A stretch of DNA of 64,000 bases from Arthrobacter methylotrophus (lineage in GTDB: Bacteria > Actinomycetota > Actinomycetes > Actinomycetales > Micrococcaceae), in the NCBI RefSeq assembly GCF_039539965.1, contig NZ_BAABED010000001.1, positions 2,728,001 through 2,792,000 of the forward strand, in the 5' to 3' direction. Made by a program: the position numbers and the translations under genes. Below the pieces are notes generated by a model. It was not told the origin of the DNA. It saw only the letters and a program-made list of their open reading frames with translations, and ran no database searches. Shown here piece by piece: positions 38,247-47,977 of this stretch (positions are counted from its first letter, which is position 1; every line of letters begins with the position of its first letter).

Positions 38247-39733
38247 AGCAGCTCGTTCCCTTCATTGGCGGCAGTCGCAGTCGCGGTGTTCGCACTCGTT
38301 CCGGCTTGTGGGGGTAATGCTATCCGATCCCCCAAATACCGCAGGCCGACTCCGTTCGAGGACTTGAACAGCACAAGATCGCCCGGTTCAAGCTCAGCCT
38401 GCAGGAGTTCGTAGGCCTCGTCCACCGTTTCGGTGAAACTGCATTCGTTGCCCCAAGAGCCTTCCTGGATCGCGGAAATGTACAGCGCCCGGGCCTCTCG
38501 GCCAACCACCACGAGCCGGGAAATGTTCAAGCGAACCACTTGGGTCCCCACGGCCGTGTGTTCACGAATGGAATCGTCGCCGAGTTCGCGCATCGCGCCC
38601 AGCACGGCCCAGGTGCGGCGTCCCTGGCCGAGATCGGCAAGGGTGCGCAAGGCTGCACGCATGGATTCGGGATTCGCGTTGTACGCATCGTTGATGACGG
38701 TCACCCCGTCTGCCCGCTCGGTGCGTTCCATTCTCCACCGGCTGGCCGGCGACTGCTCGCTCAGCGAGGCGGCAATGTCGGTCCCGGGGATTCCCGCCGC
38801 GAACGCGGCCGCTGCAGCGGCAAGCAAGTTGGTGATGTGGTGAGCACCGATCAACTTGCTGTGGACGGCATGGGGGGCCGCGCCGTCGGGCAGGCTGAGT
38901 TCGAAGACCGGGTGGCCGTCTTCATCGATATCCGCGTTCCTCGCCGCTACCCCCGAGCCGGAGGCACCGGTGGAGGTTGTTCCAAGCACTGTGGCCCGCG
39001 TGCGGGAAACCATCGCCGCGACACGCGTGTCGTCGAGGTTGATGACGGCCGTCCCAGCCTCCCCAAGTGCCTCGACGAGTTCACCCTTCGCTTTGGCGAT
39101 GTTCTCGACGCCACCGAATTCGCCAGCGTGCGCTGTGCCGACGACAAGTACCACGCCGATGTCGGGTTGGACCATTTCGGCGAGGTACTTGACGTGTCCC
39201 ACACCGGTGGCTCCCATTTCGATCACGAGGTAGCGCGTACCGGCGTCGGCCCCGAACACCGTGAGCGGTACGCCGACTTCACCGTTGTACGAACCCTGGG
39301 GAGCCACTGTGGCCCCGGCCCGGGAGAGAATCCCGGCGAGCAGGTCCTTCGTGGTGGTCTTCCCCGCCGAACCTGTGATGCCAATGACAGTAAAGTCCTC
39401 ACCCTTGACGGCGCGGGCAGCACGGATGCGGCCCACGGACTCAGCGGCCAGGGCACCCATCGCGAGCACGGCGTCATCGACGACGACGGCGGGGTAGGGC
39501 CGGCCGTCATCGTCGGAAATGGCGCGCTCGGTTAGCGCCAGGACGGCACCGCGCTCAAATGCGGCGCCAACATAAGCATGGCCATCGGCGTTTTCTCCGG
39601 GCTTGGCCACGTACATCGATCCCGCGGTCGCCTCACGGGAATCGGTGACGATGGACTCGGGAACAATGCCCGGGTCCGCCATCAGTCGGCCGTTGGTGAT
39701 ATCGGCGATTTCCGCCGCAGTAAGTGCAATCAT
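38243..39733 (-). CDS. murF: UDP-MurNAc-tripeptide--D-alanyl-D-alanine ligase
   Basis: MurF adds D-Ala-D-Ala to finish the precursor pentapeptide. The 496-aa protein has [26 protein letters not shown] read in parts, the P-loop [30 protein letters not shown] and [16 protein letters not shown]. The P-loop SAGKTTTK is the normal MurF form. It starts 6 bp after murE and overlaps mraY by 4 bp. Confidence 0.97.
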   Translation of the reverse strand: MIALTAAEIADITNGRLMADPGIVPESIVTDSREATAGSMYVAKPGENADGHAYVGAAFERGAVLALTERAISDDDGRPYPAVVVDDAVLAMGALAAESVGRIRAARAVKGEDFTVIGITGSAGKTTTKDLLAGILSRAGATVAPQGSYNGEVGVPLTVFGADAGTRYLVIEMGATGVGHVKYLAEMVQPDIGVVLVVGTAHAGEFGGVENIAKAKGELVEALGEAGTAVINLDDTRVAAMVSRTRATVLGTTSTGASGSGVAARNADIDEDGHPVFELSLPDGAAPHAVHSKLIGAHHITNLLAAAAAAFAAGIPGTDIAASLSEQSPASRWRMERTERADGVTVINDAYNANPESMRAALRTLADLGQGRRTWAVLGAMRELGDDSIREHTAVGTQVVRLNISRLVVVGREARALYISAIQEGSWGNECSFTETVDEAYELLQAELEPGDLVLFKSSNGVGLRYLGDRIALPPQAGTSANTATATAANEGNELL

Positions 39734-39739
39734 CTCGGT

Positions 39740-41377
39740 CTAGGACTCTATCCGTTTGTCCGTGGAAATTCTGAATCTCCTGGCTGTCAAGGCTGCCCGC
39801 AACTCGACCCGGTCATCGAGCGCAAGGTTGACACCTTTCACTTCCTGCCAAACCTCATGGCCCCGCCCGGCGATCAGGATGGTGTCCCGTTCAGTGGCCA
39901 ATTCCACAGCGCGCCGGATGGCAAGCTCCCGGGGGTACGCTTCGACGATCTCGCAGGTGAGTTGCTCCGACTCGCGGGCGGCTTTGGCCCCGGCCAGTAC
40001 CTCCGAGCGAATGGTTGCGGCATCTTCGTCGTGCGGGTCGTCGTCGCTGATGATCACGACGTCGGCGAGCCGGGCGGCTATGGCGCCCATGGTCGGCCGC
40101 TTGCCTTGGTCGCGTTGGCCTGTGGCCCCGAAAACGACGATGACCCGGGATCCGGGTTCTTGGGAACGCACGGCCTTCAAGGCCCTGGCCAGGGCGTCCG
40201 GGTTGTGCGCGAAATCAACGACAGAAGCCGGAGCGTCCGAGATCAGTTGCATCCGGCCCGGCACGGAAAGGGTGAAAGGATCGTATTCGTCGAGGGCCGC
40301 CTGCAATGTCTGCGGATCGGCACCCGAATCGAGCACCATGAGGGTGGCGAGTGCCGCGTTCGCGACGTTGAAGTCTCCCGGCAATCCTGTGTGGACGCGC
40401 AGGAGCGTTCCGTCTCGGTGGCGCAATTCGAAGTCGTTTCCTAGCCCGCGTTGCTTTGCCGATTCCACCGTCCAGTCAGCATCCGTGCCCGGCACGGCGG
40501 ACAGGGTGGTCACGGGAATTCCCGCTTCTTCCGCCAGCAAACGACCCCACTCGTCGTCCACGGTGACCACGGCGCGCCGAGCGCGGGACGTGGAAAAGAG
40601 TTTCGCCTTGGTCCGGAAATACTCGTCCATGCTTCCGTGGAGGTCCAAGTGATCCTGGGTGAGGTTCGTGAAGCCGGCAACGTCGAACGTGACCGAGTCG
40701 ACCCTGTGGAAAGACAGGGCGTGCGAGGAGACCTCCATGGAAGCCGCGTCCAGCCCACGCTCGCGCATGAGCGCGAGAAGGGCATGAACGTCCGTTGACT
40801 CGGGCGTCGTCAGCAGGCTGGGGATGGCCTCTCCTCCCGCAAGAATTTCTATAGTCCCGATCAAGCCTGGATTCCTACCCAGGGCGCGAAGAAGCGCGTT
40901 GATGAAGTACGTCGTGGTGGTCTTGCCGTTGGTACCCGTGACACCGAACAGCGTGGGAACAGCCTCATCGTGGGGCTGGCTTCGATAGATGAGGGCAGCA
41001 AGGGGCCCGACGGCGGCACGGGGACTGCTGACGATCAACACAGGGATAGAAAGATCGTCGAGTGCCAATTTGCGTGCGCCGTCTTCATCAGTCAAGACGG
41101 CCACGGCTCCCGCGGACACAGCTTGGGGGACAAAGTCGGCCCCATGGCGTGCGGCGCCTGGCAATGCCAAGTACAAGTCGCCCGGCTCGACGGTGCGGGA
41201 GTTAAGGGACACCCCGGTCACCGACGTCTTGGCTGAGTCCGGTGGCACCACGATTCCTAGCGAGGCTGCGATGGTTTCGAGGGAAACGGACTCCACGACG
41301 GCGGGACGGAAGCCGGCTTTGTCCGTAGCCGGCGGATTCCCGGAAGGGATCGATGCGGCGTCATTCTGCTCTGACAA
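39740..41377 (-). CDS. murE: MurE ligase, sequence fits L-lysine type
   Basis: MurE adds the third residue of the stem peptide. The 545-aa protein shows GVSLNSRTVEPGDLYLALPG, the P-loop [45 protein letters not shown] and DFAHNPDALARAL. Diaminopimelate enzymes have DNPR in the third domain. Here the spot reads SDDDPHDEDA (about residues 440-449), which argues for L-Lys, as in Arthrobacter peptidoglycan. TTG 41377 is the start: GGAGA precedes it at 5 bases and no ATG or GTG suits. The frame extending to 41638 runs into ftsI. Confidence 0.92.
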   Translation of the reverse strand: MSEQNDAASIPSGNPPATDKAGFRPAVVESVSLETIAASLGIVVPPDSAKTSVTGVSLNSRTVEPGDLYLALPGAARHGADFVPQAVSAGAVAVLTDEDGARKLALDDLSIPVLIVSSPRAAVGPLAALIYRSQPHDEAVPTLFGVTGTNGKTTTTYFINALLRALGRNPGLIGTIEILAGGEAIPSLLTTPESTDVHALLALMRERGLDAASMEVSSHALSFHRVDSVTFDVAGFTNLTQDHLDLHGSMDEYFRTKAKLFSTSRARRAVVTVDDEWGRLLAEEAGIPVTTLSAVPGTDADWTVESAKQRGLGNDFELRHRDGTLLRVHTGLPGDFNVANAALATLMVLDSGADPQTLQAALDEYDPFTLSVPGRMQLISDAPASVVDFAHNPDALARALKAVRSQEPGSRVIVVFGATGQRDQGKRPTMGAIAARLADVVIISDDDPHDEDAATIRSEVLAGAKAARESEQLTCEIVEAYPRELAIRRAVELATERDTILIAGRGHEVWQEVKGVNLALDDRVELRAALTARRFRISTDKRIES

Positions 41378-41462
41378 TGGGTCTCCGTTGGTACTCGTAA
41401 AACTGGCCGCGCAGGAACCGTTGGACTCCTGGAAACGGCATGGGTGGATCGTGGTGTGGCCG

Positions 41463-41511
41463 GACAGATGCCAAATAAGCTTACTTGGCAAAACCGACTT
41501 ACTTGGCGTAC
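41463..41511 (-). repeat. GCCAAGTAAG direct repeat at the ftsI stop
   Basis: The last codons of ftsI and its stop (GCCAAGTAAG on the minus strand) recur 17 bp downstream. The ftsI-murE gap shows no clear terminator or other gene, so murE is probably transcribed from upstream. Confidence 0.6.
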
Positions 41512-43295
41512 TGCGGGAATCGCGCCGGAGTGCCGGTGGAGGGCGAGACGTTGTAGGTGCGCAGGACCTGGCCCATGACCGAGCGGAAGATCGGCCCCTG
41601 GGTGATGCCGTAGATGTTTCCCTTGGGCCGCTGGACAACTACTTCGACGATGAACCGTGGATTGTCCATAGGGGCCATTCCGATGATGGAGGCGGTGAAG
41701 CCATCGAAGCCGGGCAGCCCGTCTTCACGGGGCGCCTGGGAGGTTCCCGTCTTGGCGCCCACGCGGTATCCATCGATTCCCGCATCCTTCACTTCGCCCA
41801 TGGTGACGTTGCTCTCAAGGATGTCGCGAACCTGCTGCGCCGTGTCTTTGGAAACGACTTGCCGGGAATCCTTGGCAGGCGCTTTCGCCTCGACTCCGTC
41901 AGCGCCGACGTAGCCGTCGATGAGCCGCGGCTGCAGCATCACGCCGTCATTCGCCACGCTTTGGTAGGCCCGGACAGTCTGAAGCGTGGACTGGGAGACG
42001 CCCTGTCCGAAAAGCACCGTGTACTGCTGACGGTCGTCCCACTGCTCGGGCTTTGCGAGGATGCCGGTTGCTTCAGCCGGAAGGCCGATATCCGGAGCTT
42101 CGCCGATACCGAAGCGTGTGAGGTAGTCGTACCGTTGTTGCTTACTCAGGCGGCTACCGATCATCACGGTACCGGTGTTCATCGAATAGCCGAGGATGCC
42201 GGCGAGGGTCCGTTGTTCGGTTCCGTGCTCGAACGCGTCCGTGAAAGTCTGCCCGTCAATCGTCAACGCCGGGGGAACGGTGACCGTATCCAGCGGGCTG
42301 GACTTTCCTTCATTGATCGCGGCCGAGGCCGTGATCATTTTCTCCACCGAACCGGGCTCGTAGGCAGCTGTCACGGAACGCACGCCACGGTCCGCGGCCG
42401 CCGTCTTACCGGGATCGTTGGGGTCCGGCGCATTGGTGTCCGCCATCGCGATGAGGTTTCCGGTCTTGATGTCCTCGACCACGATTGATCCCCACTCGGC
42501 ATTGAGTTGGCTCACTTGCGTCTGGATCGCCTGCTGGGCAAAGTACTGAATGTCAGTGTTCAGCGTGAGCTTGACGTCCTTGCCGTTGACCGCAGGGGTC
42601 AGGAGGTCGGTAGCCACGGGGATACGAAGACCATCGGCGCCGATCTCGAATACCCGCTTTCCGTCCGTGCCGCGGAGGAGATCGTCCTGCGTCTGCTCAA
42701 GCCCGGCCTGGCCTGTGGTGCCGTCCTTGAGGAAACCAATGACTCCCCCAGCGACGCTGCCGTTGGGATAGACCCGTTTGCTGACACCTTCGGAGCCCAC
42801 TCCCGGAATGTGCAGCTGGGAAATCCGGTCTTCAACGTCCGGTTTCACTTCCTTGGCCACGATGTTGTACTTCTTCTCGCCTGTTACTGCCTGCGTGACT
42901 TGGCTGACGTCCATCCCCAGGGCGCTGGAAAGCTCCGCTATGCCCTGGGCCCTGGAAATCTTGTCGATGCCTTGGGTCTGGGAATTGTAGCGCGGGAACT
43001 GATCAGTGTTTGTGTTGACCGTTTGATCCACGACGATGTTGTAGCGGATCACGCTGGTAGCGAGCACGGTGCCGTTCGCGTCAAGGATCTTGCCGCGTTC
43101 GGCAGGCAGGATGGTGCTTGTCAGCCGGTTGTTATAGGCAGCCTCAGCCATCCCTCCAACGTCCAGGCCCTGGACGAGGAACAGTTTGCCCCCGACGATC
43201 AGCAGCAGCGTGAGCATGATGGTCAGGCCGATGCGCAGGCGCTTCTGCGCCGCCGGCGTTCTCTTGTTTTTCGATTTGCCGGTCTTCTGCACCAC
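41499..43295 (-). CDS. ftsI: FtsI septal transpeptidase (class B PBP)
   Basis: FtsI crosslinks septal peptidoglycan with FtsW. The 598-aa protein has a basic cytoplasmic tail, one membrane helix (about 22-40, IGLTIMLTLLLIVGGKLFL), a dimerisation domain (RGKILDANGTVLATSV) and a transpeptidase domain. The catalytic motifs are SVEK (in YEPGSVEKMITASAAINEG), SMN (in GYSMNTGTVMIG) and KTGTS (in RVGAKTGTSQAP). The GTG start at 43295 is followed by a second GTG. It lies 55 bp after the ftsL-like gene, and 121 bp separate it from murE. Confidence 0.95.
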   Translation of the reverse strand: MVQKTGKSKNKRTPAAQKRLRIGLTIMLTLLLIVGGKLFLVQGLDVGGMAEAAYNNRLTSTILPAERGKILDANGTVLATSVIRYNIVVDQTVNTNTDQFPRYNSQTQGIDKISRAQGIAELSSALGMDVSQVTQAVTGEKKYNIVAKEVKPDVEDRISQLHIPGVGSEGVSKRVYPNGSVAGGVIGFLKDGTTGQAGLEQTQDDLLRGTDGKRVFEIGADGLRIPVATDLLTPAVNGKDVKLTLNTDIQYFAQQAIQTQVSQLNAEWGSIVVEDIKTGNLIAMADTNAPDPNDPGKTAAADRGVRSVTAAYEPGSVEKMITASAAINEGKSSPLDTVTVPPALTIDGQTFTDAFEHGTEQRTLAGILGYSMNTGTVMIGSRLSKQQRYDYLTRFGIGEAPDIGLPAEATGILAKPEQWDDRQQYTVLFGQGVSQSTLQTVRAYQSVANDGVMLQPRLIDGYVGADGVEAKAPAKDSRQVVSKDTAQQVRDILESNVTMGEVKDAGIDGYRVGAKTGTSQAPREDGLPGFDGFTASIIGMAPMDNPRFIVEVVVQRPKGNIYGITQGPIFRSVMGQVLRTYNVSPSTGTPARFPQYAK

Positions 43296-43350
43296 GTCGA
43301 TTTCCTTGCTGCTTGCCTTGCTGTTTGCCTGAAATCAGGTCGGCCGGAAG

Positions 43351-44016
43351 CTACTGCCCGGGCACCTTCTGCTCGGGAGCAGGGACCGAGCCACCATGGA
43401 GGTCCACCACGGGGGGCTTGGGGGCCGCAGGAACCGCTGGCGCCGTCGGTTTGGCCGGTGTGGAGTCCACAGCCCCGTTGGGTTTGCGGCTATCCAGTGA
43501 ATCATTCTTGGCCGGCGCGGAAGGTGCCGCACTGGGCTGGCCTCCAACCGCAGGAGCCGCGAGGACAGCACCGGGATCCTGTCCCTTGGTTGCTGGCGTT
43601 GCCTTTCCTGTAACCGTCAGTTTGTCCAGATCGATCTGGCCAGTGGCGGTGGACGCTACCATTCCCAATTCTGCAGCCTTGGCGGCCAGATTCTGCGGAG
43701 CTTGGAAATTCTGAACTTGCTGTGTCAGATCCTGGTTTTGTTTGTTCAGGGACGCATCATCGTTCCTGAGCTTCACGAGGTCGTACTGGGCTGTGGAAAC
43801 GGAGATGTTGAGCACCAGGACAGTCAACAGGGCTGCCGCAAGCACGCCGAAGCAAAAGACGACGAAGGGGGTGCGACGTCTCCCGGGGACGCTCTGAACG
43901 AGTGAGAGCGGCGTGCGGACCTTGCGGGTGGGGTCGGGTTCCGGGCCTCGGACGGGCAGGGCACGCGCGGTGTTACCCACCGTGGTCGGCAAGATCTTCG
44001 CGGCGGCGGTGCTCAT
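43351..44016 (-). CDS. ftsL: FtsL-like division protein with Pro/Ala-rich tail
   Basis: The 221-aa protein occupies the ftsL position between rsmH and ftsI. It has a basic cytoplasmic part (about 50 residues), one membrane helix (about 52-72, [20 protein letters not shown]) and a leucine/asparagine-rich coiled coil (about 78-110, [20 protein letters not shown]) ending AAELGMVAS. This is the layout of FtsL/septum-formation-initiator proteins. The C-terminal 100 residues are a low-complexity Ala/Pro/Lys extension longer than in most FtsL. The sequence is weakly conserved, so the name rests mainly on layout and position. It overlaps rsmH by 4 bp. Confidence 0.85.
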   Translation of the reverse strand: MSTAAAKILPTTVGNTARALPVRGPEPDPTRKVRTPLSLVQSVPGRRRTPFVVFCFGVLAAALLTVLVLNISVSTAQYDLVKLRNDDASLNKQNQDLTQQVQNFQAPQNLAAKAAELGMVASTATGQIDLDKLTVTGKATPATKGQDPGAVLAAPAVGGQPSAAPSAPAKNDSLDSRKPNGAVDSTPAKPTAPAVPAAPKPPVVDLHGGSVPAPEQKVPGQ

Positions 44017-45011
44017 GCTGTTCTCCTCGCTTTGATGCGTTCCACGGCCCGCAGGCGGGCCGATGCCGCACGGGGGTTTTCGGCAATTTCTTCGGCTGTT
44101 GGCACTTCGGTGCCTTTGGTCAAGGTCTTGAATTCCGGTTTGTGTTCCTCCAGCTCCACCGGGAAGCCGAGCGGAGCCGATGACTTGGACCGGGACTGGA
44201 ATGCCGATTTGACGATCTTGTCTTCAAGCGAGTGGTACGACATGACCACAACTCGTCCCCCCAATGCGGAGGCCGCAAGAGCTGCAGGCAACGCTCTCTC
44301 CAAGACATCGAGTTCCTCGTTGACTTCAATCCGCAGAGCCTGGAAAGTCCGCTTTGCCGGATGCCCTCCGGACTTTGCGGCCGCCGCGGGAACGACGCCT
44401 CGGATCTGTTCGACGAGTTCGCCTGTGGTGGCGAACGGCCTGGTGGCCCTCGCAGTGACGATGCGGTTTGCGATCCTGCCGGCAAACTTCTCTTCGCCCC
44501 ACTTGCGGATAATCCGCACCAGGTCTTCTTCGGAATAGTTGTTGACTACGTCAGCGGCAGTCTGGCCGCGACTGGTGTCCATCCGCATGTCCAGTGGCGC
44601 GTCGTAGGAGTAGGCAAAGCCACGCTCCCGCTCGTCCAGTTGCAGGGACGACACGCCGAGGTCCATGAGGATACCGTGCACCTCCGGGATGCCAAGGTCC
44701 GCGAGGACGTCTTCGATCTCATCGTAGATGGCATGTACCAGGTCGGTGCGGGCCGAGAACGGCTTCAGTCGCTCTCCGGCGAGAGCCAAAGCCTCTTCGT
44801 CCCGGTCGATTCCGACGAGGTGCAGATCAGGGAACCGTTGAAGCATCGCTTCGGAGTGGCCGCCCATACCCAGGGTGGCGTCGATGGCCACAGGCGTTTC
44901 GCCGCGGCGACGGGCCGCCTCAAAACCGGGGGCCAACAAATTGATGCACCGGTCCTTCAGGACCGGTACATGGCGTTCCGAGGTTGGTTTTGGCGCGTCC
45001 TGCTCCTCCAT
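44013..45011 (-). CDS. rsmH: 16S rRNA (cytosine-1402-N4)-methyltransferase
   Basis: RsmH (MraW) methylates C1402 of 16S rRNA using SAM. The 332-aa protein shows [34 protein letters not shown] (SAM loop), [48 protein letters not shown] in parts, [17 protein letters not shown] and [17 protein letters not shown]. It follows mraZ by 195 bp and overlaps ftsL. In the gap a short CCTGGCT/AGCCAGG hairpin (45117-45145) is the only structure I see. Confidence 0.97.
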   Translation of the reverse strand: MEEQDAPKPTSERHVPVLKDRCINLLAPGFEAARRRGETPVAIDATLGMGGHSEAMLQRFPDLHLVGIDRDEEALALAGERLKPFSARTDLVHAIYDEIEDVLADLGIPEVHGILMDLGVSSLQLDERERGFAYSYDAPLDMRMDTSRGQTAADVVNNYSEEDLVRIIRKWGEEKFAGRIANRIVTARATRPFATTGELVEQIRGVVPAAAAKSGGHPAKRTFQALRIEVNEELDVLERALPAALAASALGGRVVVMSYHSLEDKIVKSAFQSRSKSSAPLGFPVELEEHKPEFKTLTKGTEVPTAEEIAENPRAASARLRAVERIKARRTA

Positions 45012-45206
45012 GCGGCCTCCTCAGTGCTGAATCGTTCGGTACATCCGTCAGTTGCGTGTTGCTTTGAGTGGTCGCTACTTGGGCCGGATCCCCATCCGCG
45101 CCTATCCCAGGGTCTGCCTGGCTCCGGGGAAGGGAAGCCAGGAAAACAATGTGATGGGCGGCTGGAGATCCCGTCCAAGAAGCTTCGGTGCTTTCTTGCC
45201 CGGTTC

Positions 45207-45638
45207 CTACATGAATCCGGGAAGGGTGTCGTCGTCGGTCTCCGAGAAGGCGGCTTCCTTCTCAGCCAGGTACTCATCCCAAGCCTGGGCATCCCAAATC
45301 TCAGCTCGGGTGCCGGCGCCGATTACCGCCAATTCCCGGTCGAGACCTGCGTAGCTCCGGAGCGTCGGCGGAATCGTCACTCGCCCCTGCTTGTCAGGTA
45401 CCTCGTCAGAGGCTCCGGACAGGAAAACCCGCATGTAGTCACGTGACTGTTTGGAGGAGATGGGGGCCTCCCGCATCGATTCGTGAATACGTTCGAATTC
45501 CCGCTGGCTGAAGACGTAGATGCATCGCTCCTGGCCTCTTGTAAGTACCAAGCCGTCAGCAAGTTCCTCGCGGAACTTGGCGGGAAGGATGATCCGGCCC
45601 TTTTCGTCCAGACGCGGCGAATGCGTGCCAAGAAACAT
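45207..45638 (-). CDS. mraZ: transcriptional regulator MraZ
   Basis: MraZ is a ring-shaped DNA-binding protein that controls the mra (division and cell wall) cluster. The 143-aa protein has two SpoVT/AbrB-type halves, each with a DxxGR motif: [14 protein letters not shown] and [17 protein letters not shown] 45638 gives the conserved start [15 protein letters not shown] and follows GGTGGG. A start five codons earlier lacks a ribosome site. The upstream promoter contains three MraZ-type repeats, so it probably represses itself and the whole cluster. Confidence 0.95.
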   Translation of the reverse strand: MFLGTHSPRLDEKGRIILPAKFREELADGLVLTRGQERCIYVFSQREFERIHESMREAPISSKQSRDYMRVFLSGASDEVPDKQGRVTIPPTLRSYAGLDRELAVIGAGTRAEIWDAQAWDEYLAEKEAAFSETDDDTLPGFM

Positions 45639-45704
45639 TGGCCCACCGCCCATCTGTCAAAGGTGCCCGTACCTACCCCACGCCGCCACTACCCTCTTAC
45701 TTGC

Positions 45705-45735
45705 TCCACTTTACTCCACAAGCTCCCACAGTCAA
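45705..45735 (-). promoter_or_regulatory. mraZ promoter with triple MraZ box
   Basis: On the minus strand, TTGACT (45730-45735) and TAAAGT (45708-45713) are 16 bp apart. Within or overlapping that interval lie GTGGG (45725-45729), GTGGA (45715-45719) and GTGGA (45705-45709), exactly 10 bp apart. E. coli MraZ binds TGGGN repeats with this 10-bp period. The layout predicts repression by blocking RNA polymerase. Confidence 0.75.
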
Positions 45736-45907
45736 CGCAATCACGCGTGTTTCTGCCCCACTTTCGAAGACAGGAGCCCGAACACATGCGGAATTTTCGG
45801 GCGTGGTTGAAAGTGGAGTGGATTTGCGATGGTTTTCAAGGAAGCGCACGACGGCGGCGCCAGAGTTGCGCCTACATCCTCCTGAGAAGCTGCGCGCCCG
45901 GTTAAAT
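45736..45907. other. gene-free DNA between mraZ promoter and DUF3040 terminator
   Basis: No supported gene is present. There is a further GTGGG on the minus strand (45757-45761) and AGTGGAGTGGA on the plus strand near 45813, both reminiscent of the MraZ repeats but out of the 10-bp register. Confidence 0.5.
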
Positions 45908-45938
45908 GCGAAAAGACCCGAAGTCCGGGTCTTTTCGC
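45908..45938 (-). terminator. hairpin terminator after DUF3040 gene
   Basis: GCGAAAAGACCCG (45908-45920) pairs perfectly with 45926-45938 over a 5-base loop. It lies about 80 bp after the DUF3040 stop and insulates the mraZ promoter. T-rich stretches are within the stem on both strands. Confidence 0.75.
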
Positions 45939-46016
45939 AATCAGGCCGACGCCTGGTGGTGCAATGTGGAGGATTTACTTCCAGCGGAAGACCATCCCGA
46001 TAATGGAAGCTCTCAG

Positions 46017-46379
46017 CTACTCCTCGCCCCGCCGACGCTCGTCCCAGCGCTCCTCGAGGTTGCTCATGAATGAGTTCCTCGCCTTGCCCGGCTTGGTATT
46101 CTTCGATTTGCCCCCGATAGCCCTTCTCAGGGTCGCAAAGTACACGCCGGCGCCCATGACAATGAAGCCCAGCACTCCAAGGAAGATGTTCTGCAAGGAC
46201 ACACCTACCAACAACAAGAGGATCCCGGCGATAGTGCCTAGAACGCCAATAACGATGTGCCTGGTCGACCACGAACGAATGGGGTCAGAGCCCATTGAAT
46301 TGGCAAACTTCGGATCGTCCTCATGCAGTTGCTTCTCGAGTTGTTCGAGGAGCTTCTGTTCGTGCTCCGAGAGGGGCAT
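46017..46379 (-). CDS. DUF3040 membrane protein
   Basis: The 120-aa protein begins MPLSEHEQKLLEQLEKQLHEDDPKFA, the DUF3040 signature, and has two membrane helices (about 42-60 and 63-82). A basic C-terminal tail follows (SKNTKPGKARNSFMSNLEER). A textbook ribosome site (AAAGGAGGTCGCG) precedes the ATG. The family has no known function but is constantly found beside mraZ in actinobacteria, so a link to envelope growth is plausible. Confidence 0.9.
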   Translation of the reverse strand: MPLSEHEQKLLEQLEKQLHEDDPKFANSMGSDPIRSWSTRHIVIGVLGTIAGILLLLVGVSLQNIFLGVLGFIVMGAGVYFATLRRAIGGKSKNTKPGKARNSFMSNLEERWDERRRGEE

Positions 46380-46615
46380 CGCGACCTCCTTTAGTCGGCC
46401 AGCGACTGGATATGCCGCTGCCCTTGCCTCTGTACCCTTGAACGGACGAACCCAAAAAAGGGTTCCCGAAGACCGGGTCTTGTGAACACGGTCTCACGGA
46501 ACTGACACAACGGAGCAATTTATCCAGACGGTCTAAATCTGTGTATATCTAGGATAGTTTGTTGGCCGCTGTTCTGAAAGACACACGACCGGCATCCGGA
46601 GGTGCTCTTGGGCAC

Positions 46616-47881
46616 CTAGGGAGAGTCCGGTTCATCCGGCCCTGCATGCGGCTCCAAGAGCCTCGCCGGAAGGACCGTCTTGCTGCCGAACCGCTCGGTG
46701 ACACGGTCGAGCGCCTGCTCGGCCGCTCGCCAGTTATCATCCCGGCGATCCAGGCTTAACTGCAGTGAAGCCTGTTCAGCTGGCTCAAGCTGCTCGGCGC
46801 GGACACCCACAAGCCGCACGTCCATCGGCCGCTCGCCCAAGGACGCCAGCAACTGGCTTGCCACCTGAAAGATCAGCTGGGCGCTATCCACGGGTGTATG
46901 CATCGTCTTGCTGCGGCTGATGGTCGAAAAGTCCGCATACCGCAGCTTCAACGCAATGGTGCGGGCCAGCATTCCGGCATTCCGTAGCCGTGAAGCGGTG
47001 CGGTGCGAAAGCCGGAGCAACTCGCGGTGGAGGAGCGCGTCATCCGGGGTATCGACTGCGAAGGTTTCCTCCGAACTGATGCTCTTCTCGAGTCGGACGG
47101 GGGTGACCGGCCGGGGATCCAAACCCATGGACAGCCGGTGGACGTGCTCCCCCGAGGCGCCAAGGACCTTTTTCAAAGAAGAAAGCGGCGTGGCCGCAAC
47201 GTCGGCCACGGTGCGGATCCCCAACCTGGCAAGGACATCAGCCGTCTTGGCCCCGACTCCCCACAAGGCGTTCACCGGCAGGCTGTGCAAATAAGCTACG
47301 GTCTGCCCAGCCTCGATAAGCAGCATCCCGTCGGGCTTGCAGCGCGTGGAAGCGATTTTGGCAACGAACTTGTTCGCGGCGATACCCACGGATGCCGTGA
47401 TTCCGAGCTCGGAAACAACGCGGCGCCGGATCAAATGGCCGATCTCGAGAGGCGGCCCCAGCCTCCTGATCGCCCCGCCGACATCCAGGAAGGCTTCGTC
47501 GACGCTCAGGGGTTCCACGAGATCCGTTATTGATTCAAAGATTCCCATCAACTGCCCGGAGACCTCGTAGTAGAGGCTGTGGCGGGGTTCGATAATCACC
47601 GCGTGGGGGCACATCCGCATGGCGTTGGCCATGGGCATGGCAGACTTTACGCCCAAGGCGCGTGCTTCGTAGGAGGCAGACAGGACAACAGAGCGATCCA
47701 CAGGGAAGCCCACAATGACGGGTTTTCCCCGGAGCTCTGGACGGGTGCGCAGTTCCACGGAGACGAAGAAGGCATCCATGTCCACGTGGAGAATACTGGT
47801 GCGCCTTAGCTCCCGCAGTGCGGCGGCATCCGGGACGATTACTCGACCGGGGCCCCGCCCGTCCTCTCCATGTGGTCTCAC
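46616..47881 (-). CDS. dinB: DNA polymerase IV (DinB)
   Basis: DinB is a Y-family translesion polymerase. The 421-aa protein has ILHVDMDAFFVSVELRTRPEL (catalytic Asp near 34), SYEARALGVKSAMPMANAMR, the second acidic site SVDEAFLDVGG, a helix-hairpin-helix (LWGVGAKTADVLARLGI) and a little-finger domain. GTG 47881 follows AGGA at 7 bases. The TTG two codons earlier has no site of its own. I see no actinobacterial SOS box (GAAC-N4-GTTC type) in the 96 bp upstream. No beta-clamp motif is clear at the C-terminus. Confidence 0.94.
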   Translation of the reverse strand: MRPHGEDGRGPGRVIVPDAAALRELRRTSILHVDMDAFFVSVELRTRPELRGKPVIVGFPVDRSVVLSASYEARALGVKSAMPMANAMRMCPHAVIIEPRHSLYYEVSGQLMGIFESITDLVEPLSVDEAFLDVGGAIRRLGPPLEIGHLIRRRVVSELGITASVGIAANKFVAKIASTRCKPDGMLLIEAGQTVAYLHSLPVNALWGVGAKTADVLARLGIRTVADVAATPLSSLKKVLGASGEHVHRLSMGLDPRPVTPVRLEKSISSEETFAVDTPDDALLHRELLRLSHRTASRLRNAGMLARTIALKLRYADFSTISRSKTMHTPVDSAQLIFQVASQLLASLGERPMDVRLVGVRAEQLEPAEQASLQLSLDRRDDNWRAAEQALDRVTERFGSKTVLPARLLEPHAGPDEPDSP

Positions 47882-47977
47882 AAGCAAATCCTATGCCGGG
47901 ACGCTGGTTACGGGAGGCAGCGTCCGGCGTCCTAAACTGAAGGCAGCATCCGGCGTCGTCCCCAGGAGGAAATCCCT

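Noticed and set aside
45483..45905. Small plus-strand frames over mraZ and its promoter
   Set aside because: They run opposite mraZ and through the MraZ-type repeats, without a start site or known motif.
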